Assembly: GCA_934293575.1 (NCBI GenBank)
Contig: CAKQYU010000003.1
Location: 124,001 to 188,000, forward strand
Source: an uncultured Lachnospiraceae bacterium
GTDB taxonomy: Bacteria; Bacillota; Clostridia; Lachnospirales; Lachnospiraceae
Length of the DNA stretch: 64,000 bases
Direction of reading: 5' to 3'
How positions within the stretch are numbered: the stretch's first letter is position 1; each line of letters opens with the position of its first letter. Below, piece after piece: positions 24,860-33,976 of this stretch. A model generated the notes under the pieces. The model did not search any database, was not told the origin of the DNA, and saw nothing but the letters and a program-made list of their open reading frames with translations. Made by a program: the position numbers and the translations under genes.

Positions 24860-25343
24860 ACCAGATCATCCGGTTTAATTGATCCTTCGTATATTGTTTC
24901 CGAATAATATCATCGTATTTTTGAATATCAATCTCCTGATATCCATTTTTTCGATAAAATCGGATTGCCCTTGCATTTTCCTTAGATACACACCAATAAA
25001 TATGTTTTAAATGATACTTATCCTTTCCAAGGCTTATAATATCCTTCATTGCAGTCGACGCAACCCCTGTACCCATAGCACATTTACGGATGGTAATTGC
25101 AAATTCAGCAACCTGTCTGTCCGGATTTATATGTTTTAAACTAACTGTTCCCATATATTCATCCGATTCATTCACAATTGCCAAATGAACATCATCATTG
25201 TTGCTTTGACTGTACTGAATAAATGCCTCGCAATCATCCAGTGTCTTGTTTGCAAAATCCGCCTGCATAAATTCTACAACAGAAGCATCATGCATCCACT
25301 CTAACATATAAGGTGCATCTTTTTGTTCTAATCCTCTTAGCAT
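24849..25343 (-). CDS. GNAT family N-acetyltransferase
   Basis: 164 residues. The acetyl-CoA-binding motif A is the segment around AITIRKCAMGTGVASTAMKD, and the motif B region KENARAIRFYRKNGYQE matches RimJ/RimL-like GNAT proteins that acetylate amino groups of proteins or small molecules. The loop normally written Q/R-G-x-G-x-A/G appears as MGTGVA. Substrate unknown. It follows gltD and has its own promoter just after the gltD stop. Confidence 0.85.
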   Translation of the reverse strand: MLRGLEQKDAPYMLEWMHDASVVEFMQADFANKTLDDCEAFIQYSQSNNDDVHLAIVNESDEYMGTVSLKHINPDRQVAEFAITIRKCAMGTGVASTAMKDIISLGKDKYHLKHIYWCVSKENARAIRFYRKNGYQEIDIQKYDDIIRKQYTKDQLNRMIWFEI

Positions 25344-25379
25344 ATACTTTCATTTCCTGTCTATCATAATGTATACTTC

Positions 25380-25407
25380 ATTATAGCAGTTCTTATTTAT
25401 TTTTCAA
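25380..25407 (-). promoter_or_regulatory. promoter of the GNAT/coiled-coil gene pair
   Basis: Minus strand: TTGAAA (25402-25407), 16-base spacer, TATAAT (25380-25385). The -35 box nearly touches the gltD stop codon; no terminator separates the genes, so read-through from gltBD is also possible. Confidence 0.6.
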
Positions 25408-25409
25408 TC

Positions 25410-26969
25410 TTAAATATTGGAATAACCCATCAGGCTCTTATCTACAGCTCTTGCAACCTCTCTTCCTTCACGGATAGCCCATACAACCAAAGACTGACCT
25501 CTATGCATATCTCCTGCTGTAAATACTTTCGGCACATTTGTCTGATAACTGCCTGCCTCTGTCTTTACATTGGTACGCTCATTCAATTCAACGCCAAATG
25601 CCTTAGAAACATATTCCTGACTACCAAGAAATCCTGCGGCAATCAAAACCAGATCACAAGGAATCTCATACTCACTTCCCGGAATTTCCGACATATTCAT
25701 TCTTCCTGTTTTTTCATCTTTTTTCCACTGAAGTTTCACACAGATTGCCTTTGCAACCTTACCGTCTTTATCTTTTACAAACTCCTTTACCGTCGTCTCA
25801 TAAATTCTTGGGTCATTTCCAAATACCGCAATTGCCTCCTCCTGACCATAATCCGTTTTCAGGATTTTTGGCCATTCCGGCCATGGATTACTTGCAGCCC
25901 GGCATACCGGTGGTTTTGGCATCATTTCCAACTGTGTAATACTCTTACAGCCTTCACGGATGGAGGTTCCCACACAGTCATTTCCGGTATCACCGCCACC
26001 GATAACAAGAACATGTTTATCTTTTGCATTGACAAACTGTTTATCTTTAAAATTGGAATTTAAAAGGCTCTTTGTTGTTGTCTTTAAAAAATCAACCGCA
26101 AAATAAATCCCCTTGGCATCTCTTCCCTTTACCTTAATATTTCTTGGATTCGAAGCTCCACACGCCAAAACAACACTGTCATAATCTTTTAAAATCTGTT
26201 CTGCCTTTACAATTTTTTCATCCTTATTGGTCAGATATGCAGCCATTTCATCTTCTTTTGCTACCATAGGCGCCATAGCCGATTTGGTTCCACCAACATT
26301 TGCATTGGTAATAAATTGTACACCTTCCGCCTTCATAACCTCAATCTTGCGGTCAATAATCTGCTTTTCCAGCTTCATATTCGGAATACCATACATTAAC
26401 AATCCACCGACACGATCACTCTTTTCAAATACGGTTACCTCATATCCTCTCTTATTTAACTGGTCAGCCGCAGCCAATCCAGAAGGACCGGAACCGATAA
26501 CGGCAATTTTCTTACCGGTTCTTACCTTTGGCGCCTTTGGTGCTGCCAATCCGGTCTCATATGCATTCTCAATAATCAACCGCTCATTTTCCTTATTAGA
26601 TACCGGTTTTCCGTTCAAATTACAGGTACATGCAGCCTCACAAGGAGATGGACAGACTCTTGATGTAAATTCCGGGAAATTATTGGTTTTACTCAATCGT
26701 TCATAAGCGACATCCAGATTATCATGGTATACCAAATCATTCCATTCCGGAATCAGATTATTAAGCGGACAACCGGATGCCATCCCACCAATCATCATAC
26801 CGGACTGGCAAAACGGTACACCGCATTCCATACAACGGGCAGCCTGCTGTCTCTGTTTTTCTTTTGGAAGCGGAACATGAAACTCATTAAAGTTTTTAAT
26901 TCTTTCCTTCGGCTCAATTTCTATACTTGTCTGTCTTTCAAACTCTAAAAATCCTGTTGCTTTTCCCAT
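25410..26969 (-). CDS. gltD: glutamate synthase (NADPH) small subunit
   Basis: 519 residues. N-terminal cysteine clusters CMECGVPFCQSG and GCPLNN plus CPSPCEAACTCN bind two 4Fe-4S clusters. The FAD site is IAVIGSGPSGLAAA and the NADPH site is HVLVIGGGDTGNDC, with GDMHRGQSLVVWAI completing the FAD fold. The subunit passes electrons from NADPH to the FMN and iron-sulfur centres of GltB, which turns glutamine and 2-oxoglutarate into two glutamates. It lies 14 bases after gltB, forming the usual two-gene operon. Confidence 0.96.
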   Translation of the reverse strand: MGKATGFLEFERQTSIEIEPKERIKNFNEFHVPLPKEKQRQQAARCMECGVPFCQSGMMIGGMASGCPLNNLIPEWNDLVYHDNLDVAYERLSKTNNFPEFTSRVCPSPCEAACTCNLNGKPVSNKENERLIIENAYETGLAAPKAPKVRTGKKIAVIGSGPSGLAAADQLNKRGYEVTVFEKSDRVGGLLMYGIPNMKLEKQIIDRKIEVMKAEGVQFITNANVGGTKSAMAPMVAKEDEMAAYLTNKDEKIVKAEQILKDYDSVVLACGASNPRNIKVKGRDAKGIYFAVDFLKTTTKSLLNSNFKDKQFVNAKDKHVLVIGGGDTGNDCVGTSIREGCKSITQLEMMPKPPVCRAASNPWPEWPKILKTDYGQEEAIAVFGNDPRIYETTVKEFVKDKDGKVAKAICVKLQWKKDEKTGRMNMSEIPGSEYEIPCDLVLIAAGFLGSQEYVSKAFGVELNERTNVKTEAGSYQTNVPKVFTAGDMHRGQSLVVWAIREGREVARAVDKSLMGYSNI

Positions 26970-26983
26970 TTTGAATCTCCTTT

Positions 26984-29900
26984 CTACTTTTTCAGTGCAT
27001 AAAATGCTTCAATCTGTGCCTGCTCTGAACTTAATCCTTTTTCTTCCATCTGAACGATCATATTCATCATCTTCTTATAATCATGCGGAATAATCTTTTT
27101 AAACATTGGCAGATAATTACCAAAATCATCCAAGATTTCCTTACCAATAGAAGAATTGGTATAAGCAACATGATCCTGAATCATTGTTTTTAACTCAGAT
27201 ACATCATATTTATCCGTAACTGCTTCAATCGATACCATTTCCTTATTCAGCTTCATATATAAGTCGCTGTTTCTGTCTAATACATAAGCAATACCACCAC
27301 TCATACCTGCTGCAAAGTTCTTACCGGTATCACCAAGGATTACAACTCTACCACCGGTCATATATTCACAGCCGTGATCTCCAACACCTTCACAGACTGC
27401 AGTTGCACCGGAATTACGAACTGCAAAACGTTCTCCTGCCACACCATTGATATAGGCCGCACCGGAGGTTGCACCATACAAAGCTACATTACCGACAATG
27501 ATATTTTCGCATGCCTTATATTTTGCGGTCTTTGGAGGATAAACGATTAATTTACCACCGGATAATCCCTTACCAAAGTAATCATTACTGTCACCGACCA
27601 ACTCTAAGGTCAATCCTCTTGGAATAAATGCACCAAAACTCTGACCACCGGAACCGTTACATTTTACCGTATAGGTATCATCTGCTAACGTATTGTAATA
27701 TTTCTTGGTAATTTCGGAACCAAAGATAGTACCTACTGAACGGTCTGTATTCTTTACGTCAATCTCAATACTCTTCTTCTGTCCTTTATTCAATGCATCT
27801 TTAAAGTTCTTCATCAAAATCTTTTCATCGATTGTCTTTTCCAGTTCAAAATCATAAACATTCTTCTTGTTATACACGATTTTGTTCTGCGGACTGTCAC
27901 TGAACGGATTATTTAAAATAGCAGATAAATCTACTTTATTTTCTTTTGCCTTATCGGAAGCTTTTAATAAATCGGTTCGTCCTACCAGCTCATCTACAGT
28001 ACGAACACCAAGACGAGCCATATATTCACGTAGTTCTTCCGCTATAAATACCATAAAGTTTACAACATATTCCGGCTTACCCTTAAAGCGTTTTCTTAAC
28101 TCCGGATTCTGTGTTGCAATACCAACCGGACAGGTATCCAAATTGCATACACGCATCATAACGCATCCCATTGTTACCAACGGAGCGGTTGCAAATCCAA
28201 ATTCCTCCGCACCAAGCATTGCTGCAATGGCTACATCACGTCCCGTCATCAACTTACCATCTGTCTCCAAAATAACCTTGTTACGAAGGTCATTCATAAT
28301 CAGTGTCTGATGTGTTTCCGCAAGACCTAACTCCCAAGGAAGACCTGCATTATAAATGGAATTTCCCGGAGCCGCACCGGTACCACCATCGTAACCGGAT
28401 ACCAGAATAACCTGAGCACCTGCCTTTGCTACACCGGCAGCAACGGTACCAACGCCTGCTTCCGAAACAAGTTTTACGGAAATTCTTGCGTCTGTATTTG
28501 CATTTTTACAATCATAAATTAACTGTGCCAAATCCTCGATAGAATAAATATCATGATGAGGTGGCGGTGAAATCAAACCAACTCCCGGTGTTGAATGTCT
28601 GGTCTTGGCAATCCATGGGTATACCTTACCTCCCGGCAAATGTCCACCTTCACCCGGTTTTGCTCCCTGTGCCATTTTAATCTGTATTTCTTTGGCACTT
28701 GTCAGATATTTTGAAGTAACACCAAATCTTCCGGATGCCACCTGTTTAATTGCGGAACAACGATTCTTTCCGTCTTCTCCAACCGTCAGACGTTCCAAAT
28801 CCTCTCCACCTTCACCGGAGTTTGATTTACCTCCAAGCATATTCATTGCAATTGCTAATGTTTCATGTGCTTCCTGCGAAATAGAACCGTAAGACATTGC
28901 ACCTGTCTTAAAACGTTTCACAATGGAATCTGCCGGTTCCACTTCCTCAATCGGAATTCCTTTTTCCGGATAGTTAAATTCCATCAATCCCCGAAGATTC
29001 ATCGGTGCCATTTCCTCTGTCAACTGCTTGGTATATTGCTTAAATATATTGTAATCGCCCTCTCTGGTTGCCTGCTGCAACAAATGTATGGTAACCGGAT
29101 TATATAAATGATCTTCCTTTCCGCTACGAACCTTATGGCTGCCGCTGGACTCTAAGGTATGATTCATCGGAAGTCCTAACGGATCAAATGCAGCGGAATG
29201 TAATTCATCTACCTGCTTTTCAATATCCTTTAAGTCAATTCCTTCCACACGGCTTACCGTATTGGTAAAGTAACGATCCACAACCGCCTTATCAATACCA
29301 ATTGCCTCAAAAATCTGAGAACTTTGATATGACTGTATGGTACTGATACCCATCTTAGATGCAATTTTTACAATACCATGAATGATTGCTGAATTATAAT
29401 CATTGACTGCCGCATAATAATCCTTATCCAAACGATTTGTTTCAATCAATTCTTTAATTGACTCCTGTGCAAGATACGGACAGATAGCAGATGCACCATA
29501 ACCCAACAAGGTTGCAAAATGATGCACGGTACGCGGCTCTGCACTTTCCAAAATCAATGCAACAGATGTCTTTTTCTTCGTACGAACCAAATGCTGTGAC
29601 AAAGCGGATACTGCCAATAAAGACGGAATTGCTACATGGTTTTCATCCACGCCTCTGTCGGTCATAATCATAATATTGGCTCCGTCCCGATATAAACGGT
29701 CTGCTTCCACAAACAGACGATCAATTGCCTTTTCTAAGGATGTATTCTTATAATAAGTAATCGGAAGTTCTGCAACACGTAACCCTTCCACATCCATATA
29801 CCGGATTTTTAATAAATCCACACTCGTTAAAATCGGATCAAAAATTTTCAATACCTTACAATTTTCCGGTTTTTCTTCCAAAATGTTACCATCTGCTCCC

Positions 29901-31525
29901 AAATATACAGAAGTAGATGTAACTACCTCTTCACGAATGGCATCAATCGGCGGATTGGTAACCTGGGCAAACAACTGTTTAAAATAATTAAATAACGGCT
30001 GTTTCATTTTTGAAAGAACCGCCAACGGAGAATCGATACCCATTGCCTGAATGGCTTCTGTTCCGTTTTGTGCCATTGGAAGGATTGTATTCAAATCCTC
30101 ATACGTATAGCCAAACGCTCTTTGTAATTTCTGACGTTCTTCTTTTGTATGTTCCATAACCTTGTGATTTGGAATCTTTAAATCCTTCAGATATACCAAA
30201 TTGGAATCTAACCATTCACCGTATGGCTCTTTTGATGCATATTGATCCTTTAATTCCTCATCTGAAATCAATTTGCCGTTTACGGTGTCAACCAAAAGCA
30301 TTTTACCCGGATGTAAACGTTCTTTTACAACAACATTTCCAACATCAATATCCAATACACCAACTTCAGAAGATAAAATCAGATTATCATCATCGGTAAT
30401 CATATAACGGGAAGGACGTAATCCATTTCGATCCAAAACAGCTCCCATAATATCACCATCGGTAAACAGAATAGATGCCGGACCATCCCATGGTTCCATC
30501 ATTGTTGCATAGTATTGATAAAAATCTTTTTTCTTTTGTGACATATACCGATTGTTTTCCCATGGTTCCGGAATTGTAATCATAACTGCCAAAGGAAGCG
30601 GCATACCGCTCATCATCAAAAATTCCAATGTATTATCCAGTCTTGCGGAATCGGAACCATCCGGATCCACAACAGGCGTCAGCTTATGCATTTCACCCTT
30701 AAAATGCTCAGATTCCATAGATTCCTCTCTGGCATGCATCTTATCCGCATTACCACGAATCGTATTAATCTCTCCGTTATGCACAAGATAACGATATGGG
30801 TGTGCGCGCAGCCAGCTTGGTGTTGTATTGGTTGAGAAACGGGAATGAACCAATGCAATTGCTGACTGATAATCTTCATCATGTAAATCTTCATAGAACA
30901 TCCGAAGCTCATCTACCAAAAACATACCTTTATAAACAATTGTTCTGGATGAAAGAGATACCACATAAGAATCATCATTTGACTGTTCAAATACACGTCT
31001 TACAATATAAAGCTTACGGTCAAAATCCAATCCTTTTTCTACATCTGCCGGACGTTTGATAAATGCCTGCATAATATAAGGCATAACGTCAACCGCTTTC
31101 TTTCCCAATATTTCCGGTTTGGTAGGAACCTCTCTCCAGCAAAGAAATTCAAGTCCTTCCTTTTCCGTAATGACCTCAAACATTTTCTTTGCCTGATTTC
31201 TTTTCATTTCATTCTGAGGGAAGAAAAACATTCCGATACCATAATCTCTTTCTTCTCCCAAATCCACACCAAGCGGTTTTACCGCTTTCTTGAAGAAATT
31301 ATGCGAAATCTGCAAAAGGATACCAACACCATCACCTGTTTTACCCTCTGCGTCCTTACCGGCACGATGCTCCAACTTTTCTACAATCTGCAAAGCATTC
31401 GATACCGTTTCATGTGTTTTTTTACCCTTGATATTGACAACAGCTCCTATACCACAATTGTCATGTTCAAATTCTGAATGGTATAATCCCTGTTCCCGTT
31501 TTGTTGCTTCATCAAAATGCTCCAT
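26984..31525 (-). CDS. gltB: glutamate synthase large subunit
   Basis: 1513 residues, full length. The N-terminal Ntn-type glutaminase domain carries the nucleophile C24 in HDNCGIGAVV, exposed after removal of a short propeptide. The central domain is followed by the FMN-binding synthase domain (GAKPGEGGHLPGGKV, HHDIYSIEDLAQLI) with the 3Fe-4S cysteines in CVMMRVCNLDTCPVGIA, and the C-terminal beta-helix GXGXG domain with GATSGAAYINGVAGERFAVR. Ammonia released from glutamine is channelled to 2-oxoglutarate. Operon leader with gltD; a consensus-like promoter lies about 100 bases upstream. Confidence 0.97.
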   Translation of the reverse strand: MEHFDEATKREQGLYHSEFEHDNCGIGAVVNIKGKKTHETVSNALQIVEKLEHRAGKDAEGKTGDGVGILLQISHNFFKKAVKPLGVDLGEERDYGIGMFFFPQNEMKRNQAKKMFEVITEKEGLEFLCWREVPTKPEILGKKAVDVMPYIMQAFIKRPADVEKGLDFDRKLYIVRRVFEQSNDDSYVVSLSSRTIVYKGMFLVDELRMFYEDLHDEDYQSAIALVHSRFSTNTTPSWLRAHPYRYLVHNGEINTIRGNADKMHAREESMESEHFKGEMHKLTPVVDPDGSDSARLDNTLEFLMMSGMPLPLAVMITIPEPWENNRYMSQKKKDFYQYYATMMEPWDGPASILFTDGDIMGAVLDRNGLRPSRYMITDDDNLILSSEVGVLDIDVGNVVVKERLHPGKMLLVDTVNGKLISDEELKDQYASKEPYGEWLDSNLVYLKDLKIPNHKVMEHTKEERQKLQRAFGYTYEDLNTILPMAQNGTEAIQAMGIDSPLAVLSKMKQPLFNYFKQLFAQVTNPPIDAIREEVVTSTSVYLGADGNILEEKPENCKVLKIFDPILTSVDLLKIRYMDVEGLRVAELPITYYKNTSLEKAIDRLFVEADRLYRDGANIMIMTDRGVDENHVAIPSLLAVSALSQHLVRTKKKTSVALILESAEPRTVHHFATLLGYGASAICPYLAQESIKELIETNRLDKDYYAAVNDYNSAIIHGIVKIASKMGISTIQSYQSSQIFEAIGIDKAVVDRYFTNTVSRVEGIDLKDIEKQVDELHSAAFDPLGLPMNHTLESSGSHKVRSGKEDHLYNPVTIHLLQQATREGDYNIFKQYTKQLTEEMAPMNLRGLMEFNYPEKGIPIEEVEPADSIVKRFKTGAMSYGSISQEAHETLAIAMNMLGGKSNSGEGGEDLERLTVGEDGKNRCSAIKQVASGRFGVTSKYLTSAKEIQIKMAQGAKPGEGGHLPGGKVYPWIAKTRHSTPGVGLISPPPHHDIYSIEDLAQLIYDCKNANTDARISVKLVSEAGVGTVAAGVAKAGAQVILVSGYDGGTGAAPGNSIYNAGLPWELGLAETHQTLIMNDLRNKVILETDGKLMTGRDVAIAAMLGAEEFGFATAPLVTMGCVMMRVCNLDTCPVGIATQNPELRKRFKGKPEYVVNFMVFIAEELREYMARLGVRTVDELVGRTDLLKASDKAKENKVDLSAILNNPFSDSPQNKIVYNKKNVYDFELEKTIDEKILMKNFKDALNKGQKKSIEIDVKNTDRSVGTIFGSEITKKYYNTLADDTYTVKCNGSGGQSFGAFIPRGLTLELVGDSNDYFGKGLSGGKLIVYPPKTAKYKACENIIVGNVALYGATSGAAYINGVAGERFAVRNSGATAVCEGVGDHGCEYMTGGRVVILGDTGKNFAAGMSGGIAYVLDRNSDLYMKLNKEMVSIEAVTDKYDVSELKTMIQDHVAYTNSSIGKEILDDFGNYLPMFKKIIPHDYKKMMNMIVQMEEKGLSSEQAQIEAFYALKK

Positions 31526-31622
31526 TCTTTCCCTTTCCTTTCTTTTACTTCCATAGTTGTAAATTCTTATTTATGTATAACTAGCATGTTATGTAATAAT
31601 CATTTACATTTGCATTGATGTT

Positions 31623-31651
31623 ATAATACATTATGTGTTATGATATGTAAA
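31623..31651 (-). promoter_or_regulatory. promoter of gltBD
   Basis: Minus strand: TTTACA (31646-31651), 17-base spacer, TATTAT (31623-31628). The leader of about 90 bases up to gltB is AT-rich; I see no clear attenuator or riboswitch in it. Confidence 0.6.
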
Positions 31652-31750
31652 TAGAATTATAGCGACATATTGTCTAATTGTTTGACTTCTATCCATTTAG
31701 TGATTTATTTTCAGATTATATATCCTAATTTAATATTAATTATGAAAATC

Positions 31751-31782
31751 AAAAAAAGAACTTTATTATAAATAAAGTTCTT
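31751..31782 (-). terminator. intrinsic terminator of the Gtr module
   Basis: Perfect 12-base arms AAGAACTTTATT and AATAAAGTTCTT with a two-base centre, followed on the minus strand by T7. It closes the GtrII-DUF5648-GtrB operon ahead of gltB. Confidence 0.85.
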
Positions 31783-31805
31783 CTAAATACAATCATATTA
31801 ATTAT

Positions 31806-32765
31806 CTAACCAATTTTTTTAATATCTCGTTTGTTTGTTTCTTCAATTATAAAATGCGGACGACCTTTTGATTCCGAATAAAGTTTAGCTATATATTGAC
31901 TCGATATTCCCTGACAAAATAATTGAATCCCTCCCATAAAGATGATAACACATACAAGTGATGCCCAACCTGCAACCGGATCACCAAACACCAATCGCCT
32001 GACACATACAAAAATCAAGGCAATCAATGATACCATCGTCATAAACAAACCTAAATACGACGCTATTTTTAATGGTGCACTTGAGAAATCAACTATTCCA
32101 TCTATTGCATATCGACATAACCCCCAAAAATTCCACTTTGTATTTCCTGCAGCTCTTTCGACATTCTCAAAAGGTAACCAGCATGTTTTAAACCCTATCC
32201 ATCCAAAAATTCCCTTTGAAAAACGGTTATATTCATTCATTTCAATTATTACATCAACCATACAACGTTTCATTAATCTATAGTCTCTTGCCCCATCAAC
32301 AATATCAGCATCAGATATTTTATTTATAATTTTATAAAAATTTCTAGCAAAAAAACTGCGTATTTTAGGTTCTCCTGCTCTGGAAATTCTCCTTGTCGCA
32401 ACGCTATCATAATTTTCATTTTCAAGTATATGAACCATCTGTGGCAAAAGAGATGGAGGATCCTGCAAATCTGCATCCATTATTGTAACGTAATCTCCTG
32501 TAGAATAACAAAACCCAGCGTACATTGCAGATTCTTTCCCAAAGTTTCTTGAAAATGATATATACTTGACATTTTCATCAATCTCTGCCAATTGTTTCAT
32601 AACACTTATAGTGTCATCCGAAGAACCATCATTAACAAATAAAATTTCATAACTATATTGTTTTAATTCACTTGTTAATATTTTTGTTGTTTCATTATAA
32701 AAAATCGGCAAAACCTCTTGTTCATTATAACATGGAATAATCAACGAAATTTTTTTCTTATCCAT
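31806..32765 (-). CDS. GtrB-like polyprenyl-phosphate glycosyltransferase (GT2)
   Basis: 319 residues from the ATG at 32765, which has AGGAG seven bases upstream; an earlier in-frame codon lies only one base after the preceding gene. The GT2 domain has ISLIIPCYNEQEVLP and the metal-binding IMDADLQDPP, typical of DPM1/GtrB enzymes that load a sugar on undecaprenyl phosphate in the cytoplasm. Two C-terminal membrane helices (about 225-250 and 260-290) match GtrB topology. Its partners are a GtrII-like membrane transferase two genes upstream and a GtrA-like protein in the rml operon. The sugar (glucose in the classical system) is inferred. Confidence 0.88.
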   Translation of the reverse strand: MDKKKISLIIPCYNEQEVLPIFYNETTKILTSELKQYSYEILFVNDGSSDDTISVMKQLAEIDENVKYISFSRNFGKESAMYAGFCYSTGDYVTIMDADLQDPPSLLPQMVHILENENYDSVATRRISRAGEPKIRSFFARNFYKIINKISDADIVDGARDYRLMKRCMVDVIIEMNEYNRFSKGIFGWIGFKTCWLPFENVERAAGNTKWNFWGLCRYAIDGIVDFSSAPLKIASYLGLFMTMVSLIALIFVCVRRLVFGDPVAGWASLVCVIIFMGGIQLFCQGISSQYIAKLYSESKGRPHFIIEETNKRDIKKIG

Positions 32766-32780
32766 ATAGAATCTCCTCAA

Positions 32781-33956
32781 TTAATAAATTGCTGTTGCAA
32801 CTCCATTGTTGCTAATATCATATGTTTTATTTTCGAATGGCAGATTTGCTCTTGTCTTATCAAAGGAAATATCTTCTCCATTCTTTATAACACTAATATT
32901 GGATACTGTACAAGTGGCATTCGAATTAAAATGTAAAATAAATTCCGGATGATAATCTAAGGAGGTTATAAATTGACCACACAAATAATCATTAACATAA
33001 GTTTGCATATAACCCGATTCATAGTATTTTACAGTTACATGTACGATATTCCCCGGTGTAATGTACGGTGCATTTGTATTAACAGCATAATATTGGCTTC
33101 CATATATACCTGCATCCGACGGAAAATTGATTGTAGATACATTAATTCTACCTTGTCCAAATCGACTATCATTACCAGCCTGATAATGCAAATCGACACC
33201 TATCTGTCCATCTGCATCAGCTGTTCCTGCAATTACAAATTGCATGCCATAATCATCTGTATTACCAGACAAGCAAACATCTGCCGAAAACTCAATAGCT
33301 GGAACCTCCTGACTAAAATCTGCCGGATCAAACGAACGATCCGAATATATCCAACGATAGGAGCCTGTTATTGCAGTTTCATTACCACCATAACCTGTAA
33401 CATCTTTATCTGCATATGCTTTTGCAACATATGAAGTTCCTGATTGTGCCACATACCATGCAACATTCCCTTCCTGCCATCCAATGTCTAATAAATAGTT
33501 GTTTTCACTTAATGATGTCGTATAATTATGGGCGCCTGATTCTGCATTTGGATTATACTCTACATACAAGGGAACCTTTCCATTCGAATAAAAAGCTGGC
33601 ATTCCATCATTATCCCATTTCCAACCCAAATTTACTAATATTTCTGCTTCCCCCTTACTCATTGTATAATAATGGTCCCCACCTTTTGCATTTGGATTAT
33701 ATACGCGATATACCGGATTTCCATCACCCTGTTCTACATACCATCCAACTCCCTCATCATTCCAACCTACTCTTTGCAATGCTTTATATTCAGTCTCACT
33801 CGCCGTATAAAAATGTTCTCCCGTATTTACATTATATAACCGAAAGACAGGCGAAATATTCGCTGCATTCACAACAATAGCATCACCACCTGTAACCATA
33901 TTAACAAAAATCATTATACACATAACACATATAATTTTTACAATTCCACTCTTCAT
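32781..33956 (-). CDS. exported protein with three DUF5648 repeats and a C-terminal jelly-roll-like domain
   Basis: 391 residues with a clear signal peptide (1-30). Residues 33-175 hold three repeats of about 45 residues of the pattern FRLYN.NTGEHFYT..E...L...GW..EG..WY, the DUF5648 fold thought to bind surfaces or sugars. The C-terminal 200 residues look like a LamG/concanavalin-type beta domain (EFSADVCLSGNTDDYGMQF, VHVTVKYYESGYMQTYVND). No LPXTG or choline/SLH anchor is visible. It sits between GtrII-like and GtrB-like genes with gaps of 20 and 15 bases, an unusual place for a secreted protein. A similar repeat protein starts at the right window edge. Function unknown. Confidence 0.78.
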   Translation of the reverse strand: MKSGIVKIICVMCIMIFVNMVTGGDAIVVNAANISPVFRLYNVNTGEHFYTASETEYKALQRVGWNDEGVGWYVEQGDGNPVYRVYNPNAKGGDHYYTMSKGEAEILVNLGWKWDNDGMPAFYSNGKVPLYVEYNPNAESGAHNYTTSLSENNYLLDIGWQEGNVAWYVAQSGTSYVAKAYADKDVTGYGGNETAITGSYRWIYSDRSFDPADFSQEVPAIEFSADVCLSGNTDDYGMQFVIAGTADADGQIGVDLHYQAGNDSRFGQGRINVSTINFPSDAGIYGSQYYAVNTNAPYITPGNIVHVTVKYYESGYMQTYVNDYLCGQFITSLDYHPEFILHFNSNATCTVSNISVIKNGEDISFDKTRANLPFENKTYDISNNGVATAIY

Positions 33957-33976
33957 TCTTCTCTCCTCCTCATCTT

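Noticed and set aside
26984..31525. Several plus-strand open frames of 75-150 codons inside gltB
   Set aside because: They lie antisense to a gene with complete conserved motifs, have no ribosome binding sites of note and show no recognisable protein features. The same holds for antisense frames inside eno, gltD, glmS and the glycosyltransferases.
31526..31750. Riboswitch or T-box in the long gltB leader
   Set aside because: The stretch is AT-rich with a promoter, and I saw no stable hairpin series or conserved T-box element.
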